DNA of 45,621 bases from Cytidiella melzeri (GCA_022592445.1 JABYQR010000347.1:1-45621), one strand, 5' to 3'; numbered from the stretch's first letter, positions 20,919-32,218 are shown. Numbers and translations are program-made. The notes: generated from the letters alone by a model not told the origin.

Positions 20919-23900
20919 ATGTCGACTTCTATCACCAAAGGGTCTGGGTCCTATCGTATTGACCCGCTTCGAGGCGCCGATAATTATATTACTTGGCGAG
21001 TCCAAATCTCAGATATTCTCACAGACATGGGTCTATTAGAATACGTCAACGGCGAGAATGCAAAACCGGCTGATAAAGCCTTGCAAGCCGATTGGACGAA
21101 GAAGGACCGCAAGGCGCTAACTGCCATTCGTCTTCGAGTATCGAACGATATGATGGCGCATGTCGTCTCCGCCGAGACTTCCAAGGACGCGTTTGATGCG
21201 CTGTCCAACGTTTTTAACAACGAAGGAGCTGTTGCTCTCATTGTACTCCGTCGTTGTTTCTTCCGTTATCAGATTTCCGATGGCGCGGATCTCGAGGAAG
21301 AAATCCGCAAGATCAAAAGTCTCTGGCAAGAGATTAATTTGATCCAGAAGACCAAACTCTCGGATAATGAGTTAGCCTCCGTCATTCTGACGGCGTTACC
21401 GTCTTCTTGGGATTCTCTCATATTGTCGATCACTCTCGATGACAAGCTTACGTCATCTAATCTCACCGGCCGCATTCTGCAAGAAGAAGGTCGCAGAAAG
21501 GACCGTGCTACCTCCGACACAGCTCTGTATGTCGCACGTCCCCCGAAAAGAAAATTTCGCAAGGGAGTTTATTGTCACAATTGCGGACGTGAGGGACACA
21601 TTAAGCCGGAATGTGATGAGGAGGAGGAGGATAAGGGAAAGAATGAGCCGAGATCAGGTGGAAGGATTGATCGAGGAAGGAACAGGTGCAGGGGAAATGG
21701 AAACCGTGGAGGCACCAGGAACGGAAAGGGAAATGGTCGCCGCAACTACACTCACGTTGTCACCGAAGATTCGCCATCGAACGAAGAATCCGATGAATAC
21801 GGATTTCACGTGTTAGAAGACGAGAGCCACCTTGCTACTCAGTCTAACTGGCTCGGCGATAGCGGTACTACATCGCATATCGTGAATGACCGATCTCTCT
21901 TTACCACGTTCACCCCAGGCACCGGCTCTATCCATGGTGTCGGAAATTGCCAAAGCCAAGGCCGCGGAAATGTCCGCGTGAAATTTCTTACCAAGAACGG
22001 TTCCATCCCCATTACGCTCAAGGACGCATTATACGCGCCATCAATGAAATACAACCTCATTTCACTCGGCCGACTCACTACAGCAGGATTGTCCTATGAG
22101 GGACATAAGAATACTTTGGTCATCAAGGACGGAACCCGTACAATTGGCCGGGGAACCAAATCGGGAAATTTGTATCAGATGCAGATCGTGCCGATCACCG
22201 CTGTCGCACTAGCTGCCAGCGCCAGCCGCTCTTGGTATGAGTGGCATTGCGCATTAGGACATTTAAATAAAGGACAACTTAAATCCCTCTACGAGTCTAA
22301 CCTGGCAAAAGGTATGGAAGTTGACAAGTCCTCGTCGCTGGACTTCGTTTGCGAATCATGCATTCAGGCCAAACATTTGCGCGCACCCTTTCTACCGGTT
22401 ACCACGCGAAAGGCTAGCGCCATCAGGGAATTAATCTTCTCCGATATCTGGGGTCCTTCCTCCACGGAGTCCCTTCAGGGTCACCATTACACTATCTCAT
22501 GGACGGACTTTTTCTCGCGTTTCACTTGGGTTGCATTCATGAAACACCGCGATGAAACGGACGCCAAGCTGCGCGAACTTGATGCCATTCTACAGAATCA
22601 GTTCAATTGCTCCATTAAGGCAATTCGCGTTGACAACGCGCGCAAATACACACTCGGCCGCACCAAGGCCTATGCCGATCAGCGCGGCATCCGCATTGAG
22701 CCCACCACTCCCTATAGCCCCGAACTCAATGGCATTGCCGAGCGACTTAACCGAACGCTCATCGAACACGCCCGTGCCATGCTCATCGCGCAAGATATGC
22801 CGAAATTCTTATGGGAAGATGCTGTGGCCTACGCCACGTTTCTCAAAAATCGCTCACCCACGCGCGCGCTGAAGAATACTACTCCATACGAAATGCTCTA
22901 TGGCAAGAAGCCTGATTTATCAGTTGTTCACCCTTTCGGTACCCATTGTTGGGTGCGGGATAATCTGCGCTTGTCTAAGCTTCATGCGCAGTCTAAGAAG
23001 CGCCGATTTCTTGGCATCAATGATCCTTCTGCAGGATGGCGCTATTACGTCCCTGAAGGACGGCAGGTTCTCACGTCACGCGAAGTTATTTTTCCGCGTG
23101 GGCCGTCGCTTCCAGCCCCAATCATCGAAGATTCTGGCCTTGAGGGGGAGCAATTCAATTCAACGCCACACGTTACGCCTGCACAGCCGGCGTCGTCCGG
23201 AAACAAGGCCGTATCTCCTTCTATTGAGGCCACGCAGCTACGTCGCTCAACTCGTGCCGCTAAAGTTGATTATTACAAACTCAATGATGGCACTCAGAAG
23301 ACTCTCCGCGCACTCACCCCGAAAGTGAAAACTGCCAAATCGGGTAAGAAGGCTGTCCAGTACGACAAAACCACTCCACCGGCGCAGGAGGAGATCCAAT
23401 CGGGAAATAATTTACCGTTCGCTCCCTCCGGCGAGTCAAATTGGTGTTTCGCCTCCGAGGCCACTGACGCTCCACGCACTCTGGACGAGGCCAAGACTCG
23501 GCCTGATTGGCCGGAATGGGAAGCCGCAATGAATAAGGAGAAGGATCAGCTCGATAGGCTTGGGACCTATGTCATCGAACCTTGCCTGCAGATCGCAAGG
23601 CCATTGGCTGCGTGGGTCTTTGCCATCAAACGCGATGCGAAAGGCAATATCGTAAAATACAAGGCACGATTGGTCGCCCAGGGTTTCTCTCAAATTCCCG
23701 GTCAAGATTTTTTCGATACCCATTCTCCAGTCATTCGACTCGAAACACTCCGCGCGATTATTGCACTCGCAGCTAAACTAGGCTTAGTGCTCCATCAAGT
23801 TGATGTCGTTGGCGCTTACCTCAACTCCCCGTTGGAGGAGACAATTTATATGCGCCAAATTCCTGGTTTCGAGGACGGAACCAATCTCGTCTGCCGGCTA

Positions 23901-25055
23901 CTCAAAGCTCTTTACAGACTCAAACAATCGAGTCGTGCCTGGAAAGGTGAACTCGATCACATCGCGGTCAAGAAGCTTCACTTGACAAAGAGCGAGTCCG
24001 ACCCTTGCCTCTACTACCATCTTTCAGCCACCGAGACGATACTCGTCGGTACTCACGTCAACGATTGCCTTATTGGGGCGAATAATGACTCAGTCGCGAA
24101 CAGGCTCAAGGCTGAACTTCGCTCGCATTTTCAATCACAGACCTAGGACGGCCTCTCTCTTCATAGGTATTCAAATCTTGTCTCCTACTCCAGGTCTCAT
24201 CACGATCTCCCAGGAACGGTATATCAACACCGTACTCACGCGTTTCGGGATGCAAGACAGCAACCCGGTTTCGACTCCGCTCGACGCGAGTGTCATTCTA
24301 GCACCCGCTGCTGATGACAAGGAACTCGTCACGGATGTGCCGTATCAGGCCGCCATTGGCTCACTCATGTACGCTGCCATTGGTACTCGACCTGACATCT
24401 CCTTCGCAGTTCAAACACTCAGCCAATTAACACTGCACACACCGCCGCACACTGGACTGCCGTCAAGCACGTACTACGCTATCTCAAGGCCACGCGAAAT
24501 TTCGGTCTTCGCTACGAGGCCACCAGCTCACGCCCGAACGTCTCAGGCTACAGTGACGCCGATTGGGGACAAGCTCGCATTGACCGTCGATCAATATCCG
24601 GTTACGCATTTTTCGTAGGACAAGGTCTTGTCAGCTGGAGTTCGAAGAAACAGGCCACTGTTGCGCTCTCGACTATGGAGGCCGAATACGTCGCCTTAGC
24701 TCACGCCACGAAGGAGGCCCTCTGGCTGAAAAGCCTCGTCACTGAACTCGGATTCGCGCCCGCTGCGCCAATCCCAATCTTCACGGACAACATGTCCGCC
24801 ATCTCCTTCGCACAAGACTATCAGTTTCACGCTCGGTCGAAACATATCGACATTAGGCACCATTTCGTACGCGAACTGGTCACCAACAAGATAATTCAGA
24901 TTCCTCACTGCGCGTCCGAAGACAACGCCGCCGATGTTCTCACCAAGGCACTTTCTCGTATCATACATCAGAAGCAACTCACGCTCCTCAAGCTCGCCAG
25001 TTCGTTGAGGGGGAGTGTTGTGATTACGGGACACGACGTCACCTCCGCAGAGTGA
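20919..25055 (+). pseudogene. copia gag-pol polyprotein, frameshifted
   Basis: The ATG at 20919 gives MSTSITKGSGSYRIDPLRGA, a UBN2-type Gag followed by the CCHC knuckle CHNCGREGHIKPEC (about 21573-21614). Then come the protease DSGTTSH motif, the GAG-pre-integrase WHCALGHLN, and an integrase core with Asp in FSDIWG, Asp in RVDNARKY and Glu in NGIAERLNRT. RT follows (WVFAIKRDAKGN, QVDVVGAYLNS), but its normally invariant YVDD reads HVND at about 24054-24065. The first frame stops at 24146 (FQSQT). Homologous sequence resumes in another frame (LFIGIQILSP) and switches again near 24427 to a third frame carrying RNase H (YSDADWG, MEAEYVALA, FTDNMSAI). The final frame ends at 25055, about 40 nt inside the 3' LTR, so Pol overlaps the polypurine tract. 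Confidence 0.9.
25007..25015 (+). promoter_or_regulatory. Polypurine tract of copia element 1
   Basis: GAGGGGGAG lies immediately before the 3' LTR, the standard place for plus-strand DNA priming. It lies inside the last codons of pol. Confidence 0.85.
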
Positions 25056-25383
25056 TGCGTCAATACGCTCACACCCGCTTATCCGATCTTGCCGCTATAC
25101 TTCATCTCAGTATCCGTTCGTATCCTCATCTTTCCTACTGTACTTGTATCTCCCGACCTGCCTTCTACGCGCATAGTCTTTATTCTATTTTCTCCGCCCC
25201 CACTTCATATCCGCAGACCCACTTGTAATGACTTCGCATCCGCTCTCCATATTTTTACTTTATTTGTTTTTCCGTCTCTCTTGTATAAAACTATATAAAC
25301 TCATGTATTCTCGGTACTTTGAATTTTATCATCATCTCATCCACTCGTATCTTCTCGTGTGCTCAAGCCTGCTTTTAACAAGA
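25016..25383 (+). repeat. 3' LTR of copia element 1
   Basis: 368 bp copy of the left LTR with one difference seen (near 25039). It is followed by TSD TCCTG at 25384-25388. Confidence 0.9.
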
Positions 25384-25388
25384 TCCTG
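25384..25388 (+). repeat. Target-site duplication, right (TCCTG)
   Basis: Second copy of the TCCTG at 20402-20406. Its position fixes the 3' LTR end three bases beyond the AACA that would otherwise be chosen. Confidence 0.8.
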
Positions 25389-25512
25389 GACTATACAGTT
25401 AATTGGGAACCTAATCTAGAAGTACCTACATCATGTTTCACAACTTGTTTCCTCTTTATCAAGTTGTGTACCTTGCCTTGCCTGCACCTGCTTCCTACTC
25501 CAATATTGGAGG
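25389..25512. other. Host sequence between copia 1 and the gypsy element
   Basis: About 125 bp of unique sequence. Rejoined across the gypsy insertion it continues the minus-strand open frame described at 32700-32931. No recognisable domain. Confidence 0.4.
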
Positions 25513-25517
25513 CCATT
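25513..25517 (+). repeat. Target-site duplication, left (CCATT)
   Basis: CCATT precedes the LTR at 25518 and recurs at 32700-32704 after the other LTR: a 5 bp duplication typical of Ty3/gypsy integrase. Confidence 0.85.
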
Positions 25518-26019
25518 TGTCAAGAACACAACCAAACTCTATGAAGAGCGAGGAAGTGACGACAGGGATGGAGGAACGACGAGCGAACTCGCGTGGACAA
25601 TGACGACAAGGGAGATGATGATGAGGGAGAGACGACGACGAGGGAGCAGCTAACGATGAGCTAAAGACCAGGTTATATTAGTACTGTGAAGGACTAGGTA
25701 CAAGGTGGACGTCACCTAAAGACCAGGAGGTAGAATCTGAGGTCTTTAGGGAGCTACAGGGTGGGTTTATATACATCTCAGACAAGGACCCCTGGTACCG
25801 GGTCTGTACTCCTAACACTGCCGTGGAAACGTATGGTGTGCTATGGTGCGATGTTCTACAATGTTCCAGCACCTTCTATGATCATGTGACCAGTCTGTCA
25901 CATGCACTTGATCACATGCAGTAGCCATGTACCATCGATAAGATAAGATAAGGAAATTGAGAAGATAAGATAAGGGAAATAAGAGGAAAAAAAAGGAAAA
26001 AGTGTGCATGCTCGTGACA
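25518..26019 (-). repeat. 3' LTR of the gypsy element
   Basis: 502 bp, with TG and CA ends (plus-strand TGTCAAGAAC to GCTCGTGACA). It repeats the TATA box, GATAAG cluster and 11-nt R-start segment (25728-25738) of the other LTR. Confidence 0.93.
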
Positions 26020-26032
26020 TTACCCCCCTCCT
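26020..26032 (-). promoter_or_regulatory. Polypurine tract of the gypsy element
   Basis: In element sense AGGAGGGGGGTAA abuts the 3' LTR. The pol stop codon (26031-26033) overlaps its first bases, so coding runs right up to the priming site. Confidence 0.88.
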
Positions 26033-29000
26033 AAAGGCCTTTTCTCCGGAAGGCAGGAGTTGAGTCTTTTCCGTCTTCCCACAAGGATACGCGTCGTAGA
26101 GTTTCTGAAGGTAGCTTCTCAAAATTCTCATTAATTGGTCGGAAATTCATTGCCAAGAATAGAGATGCAGCGATTGGTCGTGGAGCTCCTGGGTGTCGTC
26201 TGTGGAAATCCTTTACGACTTCATCGGCATGAGTGACGTTGGTGGCTGGTTCCCAGGAATTTTCTGATTCTGGGTATCCTTTCCACTTAACACGGTACTG
26301 AAACTCCTTCTTTCGCCCGAAGATCCTTGAATCAAGAATCTGTTCTACCTCGTACTCCTCTTCTTTGTCTACCACAATCGGCTCAGGTTCAGGAAATTCC
26401 CGGTTAGGGACCAAACTTGCCGTCTTGGCTGGTCGCAACCTATCCACATGGAACACCGGGTGACGCTTGTCCCGAATAGTAAGTTTAACCCGGTAATTCA
26501 AATACCCAATCTTTTCTAAGATCTCATAGGGACCATCTCGTTTTGGTGCTAGCTTTGCCACCGGCTGTTCCTTTGGATGTTTTTCACGTTCCACGTAAAC
26601 TTTGTCACCAACTTTAAACTGCGGAGCTTTTGCAACTCCATGATCGTAGAACCGTTTCATGCGTTCTGCCGTAAGTTGTAGCGCAGCTTTAGCATCTTCT
26701 TGGGCTTCTCGTAATGCTTGAAGACGTTCATCTGCTGCGGGAACATTGGACACTGGGTTCAAAGGCACCTGGAATTCCGGTAGATACCCATAGATCAGTT
26801 CGAAGGGAGTCTTTCCGGTGGACGAGTGTACTCGGCTATTAAGCGCAAACTCCGCAATCGGTAACCAATCTACCCAGTCATCTTGTCTGAAGGAGCAGAA
26901 CACTCGGAGATACTGTTCTATCTCTTGATTCATACGTTCTGTTTTGCCGTCTGTCTGAGGGTGATACGCGGTGGACATGGACGACTTTACTCCGAGTGCA
27001 TCGTAGATAGCACGAAGGAACTTGGACGCGAACACTGATCCGCGGTCTGAGATCATCTGTCGAGGTACACCATGGAGTCGAAACACGTTTGCAATATAAT
27101 CCTGCACGTGTTCGGGGGTTTTCATGCTTTCCCGTGATGGGTAACAGTGCACCTGCGCGGTTGTTCGATCAACTGCAACCGTGATGGAATCGTACCCTTT
27201 ACATGGCGGCAGCTTGACAATAAAGTCTGTGGTGACGCTTTCCCATGGAGCATTGGGCGGCTCTAGCGGATTGAGTGGACCGCGTGGTGGAGCGGGGTAT
27301 GTCTTCGTTCTTTGACAGGTGTCACATGTGTCTACATAGTCATTGACAAAGCGTGTCATGCTGGGCCACCAGTAGTTCCGAGATAGCAGTTCCAGTGTCT
27401 TGTACCTGCCTGGATGTCCGGCGGCGGGTAAGTCATGATGTCTCCGAACCAGTTCCTTTCGGATTTCGTCATCTTTAGGGACATAAACTTTTCCCCGGAA
27501 CAATAACAGTCTGTTCTCCACGTTCCATTCTTCGAGTCCCCGACTAAGAAGACGAGGTCCGAGTTTCTTGACTTTGGCAAGTGCTTCTGCCACTTCAGTC
27601 TCTCACAGAGAACATTCACGGATACGTTTTAACAGGTCTCTGTCTGGTTGTACGCTAGCTTGCCCCCGTTGAGAAGCAGCAGCTCGGAAGACCTCTGGTC
27701 CTAGGACTATTCGTGATAGATTATCTTCTTCGTCCTTGACCTCGTGTTGGCCTAGCCTAGACATAGAATCCGACTTTCCCATTGATTTTCCGGGCTTCGG
27801 AATGATTTCAAAGTTAAAACGTGAGAGAAACAATGACCAACGTGCTTGACGGCGTGTCAAGTTACGAGCTGTCTTCCAGTACTCGAGGTTCTTGTGATCA
27901 GAGAAGATAGGGAATTTCTCTGGTAGCCCTTCTAAGTAATGACGCCAGTCTTCGAGGGCTCGTACAATTGCCATGAGTTCTCGGTCGTAGATCTCATAGT
28001 TTCGTTCAGTCTCATTCATGCCTTCAGACCGATAGGCTACTGGATGCCACGTGCCGTCTTCGGCTTGTTGTTCCAATACCCCTCCCATTGCATACCCGGA
28101 TGCATCCGTTTCCAAACGTGTGGGTCTATCAAAACTCCACATTGCCAATACCGGCGCTTCCACAAATCGTCGGCGGAGTTCATCAAACGCCGACTGTTCT
28201 TCAGGGCCCCATTTCCAAGGAACCTTGCCCGTGAGACGGTCTAAGGGCTTACATATCTTTCCGAAGTCTTTGATGAATCTCCGGTAGAAGTTTGCAAACC
28301 CACGGAATCGGCGGATATCGGAGACATTCTGCGGTACAGGCCACTCAGCCACTGCTTTACTTTGACAGGGTCCATGCGTAACTGATTGTGACCAATGATA
28401 ACACCAAGATATTCTGTCTCTGAACGCTCAAATTCGCATTTCTCCGGTTTAAGAAACAGATCATGTTGTCTGAGCCGTCTCAGAATTTCATGTACCACCT
28501 CGCGGTGCTCGGAGATCTCCTTGGAATAGATGAGGATATCATCTAGGTAGACGGTGACCTTGCCTTCAGCAATAAGATCAGCAAAGATGTTGTTCATCAT
28601 GTTCTGGAACGTGGCCGGGGAATTGGTAAGACCAAAGAACATGACCGTAGGTTCAAACAGTCCTCGGTTGGTGACAAATGCAGCTTTGTGTTCATCGCCT
28701 TCCTTGATGCGGACATTATTGTACCCCCATCTGACGTCCAGCTTAGTGAAGAACTTAGCACCGCGCAATCTATCCATGAGTTCAGAGATCAACAGCAGTG
28801 GATACCTGTTTTTGATAGTGACTTCGTTCAACTTCCGATAATCCTGCACTGGGCGTAACTTTCCATCCTTTTTCTTGACAAAGAAGAAGGGTGACGCCAT
28901 TGGGGATTTGACGGTCGAATGTACCCTTCTCTAGGTTCTCTCGGATAAACTTATCAAGCTCTTCTTGCTCAGGGTGTGACAGCGGGTAAACCTTTGCATG

Positions 29001-29982
29001 GAATCCTTTTGCTTCCGGAACTAACTCAATTGCATGGTCGTACGACTTGTGTTCTGGAAGTCGTTGAGATTCCGTTTCAGAGAAAATGTGAGCATGTTGA
29101 CAATATTGTTCAGGTACCATCTCCTCAAAGGTTTTGACTGGTTTAACCTGGTTCTCAACCTCAGCTAGTTCACTAGAGTATGTGTATCCCGCTAGAGTGA
29201 ACAGGCGTTCGCCTTCCTGTACCATAGGTGTCGGACGTGTGCGTACAATGCGTCGGGGAGTTCCTTTTCCACCGAGCTGAGTAGTGGCCTGTGCCTGTAA
29301 CTTCGGCGATTCGGCCCCATCCAAACTTCCTGAACCTTTTGTGGTTTCCTCAATGTCTTCTTCGGCATCCTCCGTATCCACCGGCAAGTACGGAAGTTGT
29401 TCCACAACTTTCCGTAATCCCGGAGTTCTCTTCTTCCGTTTAGGCTCAGCTGTTCTCTTAGCTGCAACCTCCTTTGCTTCATCAACCCGTTGCCTGGGTT
29501 TACATGCATCAGGACATCCATCCATCCTGATGATGCCTTCGTACCAATCAATGGTGGGGTTATGATACCGCAACCAATCGATTCCTATAATTACGTCTTC
29601 GGGTCCAATATCAGTGACCGTGAAGATGGTCCTCTCCTCGTGGTCCCCTATCCTCATATTGAGAATGGCAACTTCGTCAATAGCCCCGTCTCGATTTGGG
29701 GTTCCATCTATGTTGTACACCGGAATGGGTTGTTTAACTTCCGGGTTCTGATACGATGCTCTCGAACAAACTGTTTATGAATGAATAGTGTCGAGGCTCC
29801 ACTATCGATCATTGCTGCGACTTCTTTAGATCTCCGCACTCCTGAAACTGTGATGGGTACGTGAAAATGTTCTGATTCAGAACCAGTCTCTAATACATCA
29901 GACGCGAGTACGGAAAATCTATTGTTACATGGTATACGCGGGGCGCGTGCTTGCGCAGCTCGAATCATGGCCCGAATCAAAA
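26031..29982 (-). pseudogene. gypsy pol: protease, RT, RNase H, integrase, chromodomain (disrupted)
   Basis: Read leftward: protease with MIDSGASTLFIHK; RT with [44 protein letters not shown] and an intact YLDD in [12 protein letters not shown]; RNase H with ETDASGYAMGGV and FSDHKNLEYW; integrase with the HHCC zinc finger (HHDLPAAGHPGRY to CDTCQRTK) and DDE residues in TTDFIVK, ISDRGSVF and TDGKTERMN. A chromodomain, VEQILDSRIFGRKKEFQYRV then KWKGYPESENSWEP, ends it. Frame breaks are near 29733, 28925, 28907 and 28356, each explained by one missing base in or next to a short run. An in-frame TGA at 27603-27605 fits a CGA-to-TGA change. All domains are otherwise present and conserved. Confidence 0.93.
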
Positions 29983-31038
29983 ACCCTCCTCAAGTCTCTT
30001 CTTGAGGTCGGCATTCTCCGCCTTCAACTTTTCCAGCTCTCCAAGTATTGCGTTCAGGGTTACTTCTGATACCCCTGACGGGATTGGCTCTCCGGTTGTC
30101 TCCGGTTTCTTCCCTTCGGCTTTAGAGGTCGAGGCCTCTGCATTGGTAGCTGCTACACGTGGTCCACGAGGAGGTGGGCGAGGGACTGCGGGTTTGGTAC
30201 ATGTGCGCGCAATATGATTGGGATCCATTGTAAGTTCCTGGCAGTTATAACACCGCCGACCTTGTTGCATCTTGGAGGCGTCAACTTCCATAGGAACCGG
30301 ACCGTTGGGAGCGCGAGGGACCGGAGTAAACCGGGGCTGGGACTGAGTAGGTCTCGACGTGGTCGACGAGGGAACAGACGGAATTTTCTTCTCCGTTGTT
30401 TCTCTGATGCGGGCATACGCAGCCGCCATTTTCAAAGACCTGTCAATCCACCCCTGATAGGTCGTTGGCGGAGCTTCGGCAGTTGCCAATCTACCATAGA
30501 TGTACTCTGGGAGACCCTTGATGAAGCGGATCTCCTTGTCCTTGTCGCTTAATCCGGAGATGCGACCCACGTAGGATTGGAAGTCTGTGACATATGTTCC
30601 TACATCACGCGCGTTCTTCTCCTTCTTCTCAGCTCCACAGAGCTTCTCCAATTCTCGGATAGCAGTATCTTCGGGTGTTGCATCGCCGAAGTACTTCTTG
30701 AGCTCAGTCTTAAACTTGGCCCATGTATCAAGGTTGGCCGGCAAATTACCGTTGTGATCAGCCATATGGTCCGTGACTGGTATTGCCCATTGGGCAGCCT
30801 TTTCTGACAACCGGTAGATTGCTGTCAGGACCTTGGTTTTTTCATCGGCGATACTGGCGGTCACCCAGTAAGCTTCGCATTGTGACAGGAACCGTTTTAA
30901 GTCACGGCCATGTTCGCCCTTGTATCTATCGGGCTTGGTGTCGTTATTGTTGACCGTGACTTGTTGTCTCAGCATTGCTTGCGTAACTGCAGCTACAATG
31001 GCTGCAATCAAGGCAGGATCGACCGCGGGTGTTGTCAT
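29977..31038 (-). CDS. gypsy Gag
   Basis: Structural capsid/nucleocapsid protein. The first ATG of the predicted transcript, at 31038, gives MTTPAVDPALIAAIVAAVTQ, followed by a typical retrotransposon Gag core (RYKGEHGRDLKRFLSQCEAY, WAKFKTELKKYFGDATPEDT, FIKGLPEYIYGRL). The zinc knuckle CYNCQELTMDPNHIARTC has spacing C-X2-C-X8-H-X4-C instead of the usual C-X2-C-X4-H-X4-C. A C-terminal heptad-like stretch (LGELEKLKAENADLKKRLEE) suggests a coiled coil. The frame stays open upstream of the ATG to about 31356 but has no Met there. The TGA at 29977-29979 is immediately preceded by a slippery heptamer leading into pol. Confidence 0.88.
   Translation of the reverse strand: MTTPAVDPALIAAIVAAVTQAMLRQQVTVNNNDTKPDRYKGEHGRDLKRFLSQCEAYWVTASIADEKTKVLTAIYRLSEKAAQWAIPVTDHMADHNGNLPANLDTWAKFKTELKKYFGDATPEDTAIRELEKLCGAEKKEKNARDVGTYVTDFQSYVGRISGLSDKDKEIRFIKGLPEYIYGRLATAEAPPTTYQGWIDRSLKMAAAYARIRETTEKKIPSVPSSTTSRPTQSQPRFTPVPRAPNGPVPMEVDASKMQQGRRCYNCQELTMDPNHIARTCTKPAVPRPPPRGPRVAATNAEASTSKAEGKKPETTGEPIPSGVSEVTLNAILGELEKLKAENADLKKRLEEGF
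29980..29986 (-). promoter_or_regulatory. Candidate -1 ribosomal frameshift site GGGTTTT
   Basis: In element sense GGGTTTT fits the X-XXY-YYZ rule in the Gag frame (codons GGT TTT) and is followed at once by the Gag TGA. A -1 slip there enters exactly the protease/pol frame (LIRAMIRAAQ). GC-rich sequence follows within about 10 nt; a stimulatory fold was not computed. Confidence 0.6.
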
Positions 31039-31372
31039 TGTGATGGGAGTAGTGATGGGGTCGGGAATAATGGGGGTGACGTCTGGTGAGACTGGTGGGA
31101 TTTCCGGTACAACTAAACTGGTATCAACTTCGACTTCTTCCGGAACTTCGACAGTCAACGGGATTTGACTGTTATCACAGGGTACGTAACCGAAGTATCG
31201 TTGTCTTTGTCTGAAATGACGAGATACCACAAACTTTTGACTCCGATTTGGACACGGCTGCTGTTCGCAGACTTCGATATACGCGTGATCCTCTTTGTTA
31301 TCGTGACAGTCCACACGATCGTCGGGATCAAAAACGTGAAAAAGATTATCGCACTCAATGATTGCTTATCTA

Positions 31373-32218
31373 CTACAAAGGGAGTTTCTCAAAGTATCCT
31401 CCGTCCGCTACAAATGCAATTCGACTCGTAACCTCCGTCAACCTCTTGCGCAATTGTGTGAAATTAATTTGTCCCACTGACTGCAAGCCCCAGTTCAGTG
31501 CTTTGAGCTGGGCAGGTGTGCGCGTGGAGAGTACTTCCTCCGTGTGCTCGATGAGGTGTAGAAGTTTATCGTTGAGTAACAGGACTGACTTGACCTGTGA
31601 GTCGTTGCGGTCTCGGGTAAGCTCGATCAGGATCTTGAGGCGTCTGGTGGTGGCCTCGATCTTCGGCTTGAGAATGCCGACTTGGTCCTTGATGGAGAAC
31701 TTGTGGAAGTCAAGTGTCACCAGTTTCTGTGCGTCTGGTCGAGGTGGTGTGGGTGCCCGAGAGATGCGATCCTTGAGAGATGGTTTCTCAATACAGTCGG
31801 CGAGAGTTTGTGTATGTTCGGTGCGTGTGCGTTCCTTGATAGACTCGTTGTCACGAGCAAACTTTTCGTGGTCGAAGTGGGGGAGTCTAGTACCGAGAGG
31901 ATGGTAGTGAGGACGGCGTGAGACGTACGAGACGATGGCTTCAAGGTCCTTCTCTGTGTAGAGATGGGGACGACCTTGTTTGCGCAGTTCTTGTCGAGCC
32001 TCGAAGAAAGACTCGGGTATGTTACGACGGATGCGTACGTCTTTCGGCACTACAACCACAACGTGAGAATGAAGATCAAGGGTCCGGGCCAATACAACGT
32101 ACTGGTAAACCGGGGGGACTAAACTTTTTAAAACTTTGGGGAAAGGAAAATGTGCGGTTGCGCGACGTCCAGGCGAGCGTACGGAGATTCTACCTAATGT
32201 CAAGAACACAACCAAACT
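31373..32218 (-). CDS. Methionine-free open frame in the gypsy 5' leader
   Basis: 281 sense codons are open between a TAG in the LTR and a TAG at 31373-31375, with no ATG. The first codons lie in the LTR and primer site and are unlikely to be coding. From about 32130 the sequence looks protein-like, with many C-ending codons and helix-prone segments such as VKSVLLLNDKLLHLIEHTEE. I recognise no domain. If translated it needs a near-cognate start. It is out of frame with Gag; two single-base shifts near 31375 and 31355 would connect it through ECDNLFHVFDPDDRVDCHDN to the Gag frame, so it may be an N-terminal Gag extension or a separate leader protein. Translation is unproven. Confidence 0.4.
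   Translation of the reverse strand, partial: SLVVFLTLGRISVRSPGRRATAHFPFPKVLKSLVPPVYQYVVLARTLDLHSHVVVVVPKDVRIRRNIPESFFEARQELRKQGRPHLYTEKDLEAIVSYVSRRPHYHPLGTRLPHFDHEKFARDNESIKERTRTEHTQTLADCIEKPSLKDRISRAPTPPRPDAQKLVTLDFHKFSIKDQVGILKPKIEATTRRLKILIELTRDRNDSQVKSVLLLNDKLLHLIEHTEEVLSTRTPAQLKALNWGLQSVGQINFTQLRKRLTEVTSRIAFVADGGYFEKLPL
32185..32195 (-). promoter_or_regulatory. Gypsy primer-binding site, self-priming type
   Basis: In element sense AGGTAGAATCT lies two bases after the 5' LTR. It is perfectly complementary over 11 nt to AGATTCTACCT at the predicted RNA start (32418-32408). It lacks the TGG expected for priming by a tRNA 3' end. Confidence 0.75.

Larger units (their letters stand above)
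20407..25383 (+). mobile_element. Complete Ty1/copia LTR retrotransposon (element 1)
   Basis: A 4,977 bp element with two 368 bp LTRs, a TSD, primer site, polypurine tract and a single gag-pol frame in copia order (gag, protease, integrase, RT, RNase H). By eye the LTRs differ at one position (about 20430 A against 25039 G), which points to a recent insertion or recent LTR conversion. The coding region is nevertheless broken by frameshifts near 24125-24165 and 24427 and has an altered RT active site, so this copy cannot be autonomous as sequenced. Confidence 0.93.

Noticed and set aside
31362..31907. 181-codon plus-strand frame opposite the gypsy leader
   Set aside because: It is the antisense of the leader frame, rich in Ser/Arg/Leu with no motif; treated as a shadow.
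32198..32215. TTG start for the gypsy leader frame at the LTR edge
   Set aside because: That codon lies in the LTR next to the primer site; any real start is likely further downstream and cannot be chosen from sequence.
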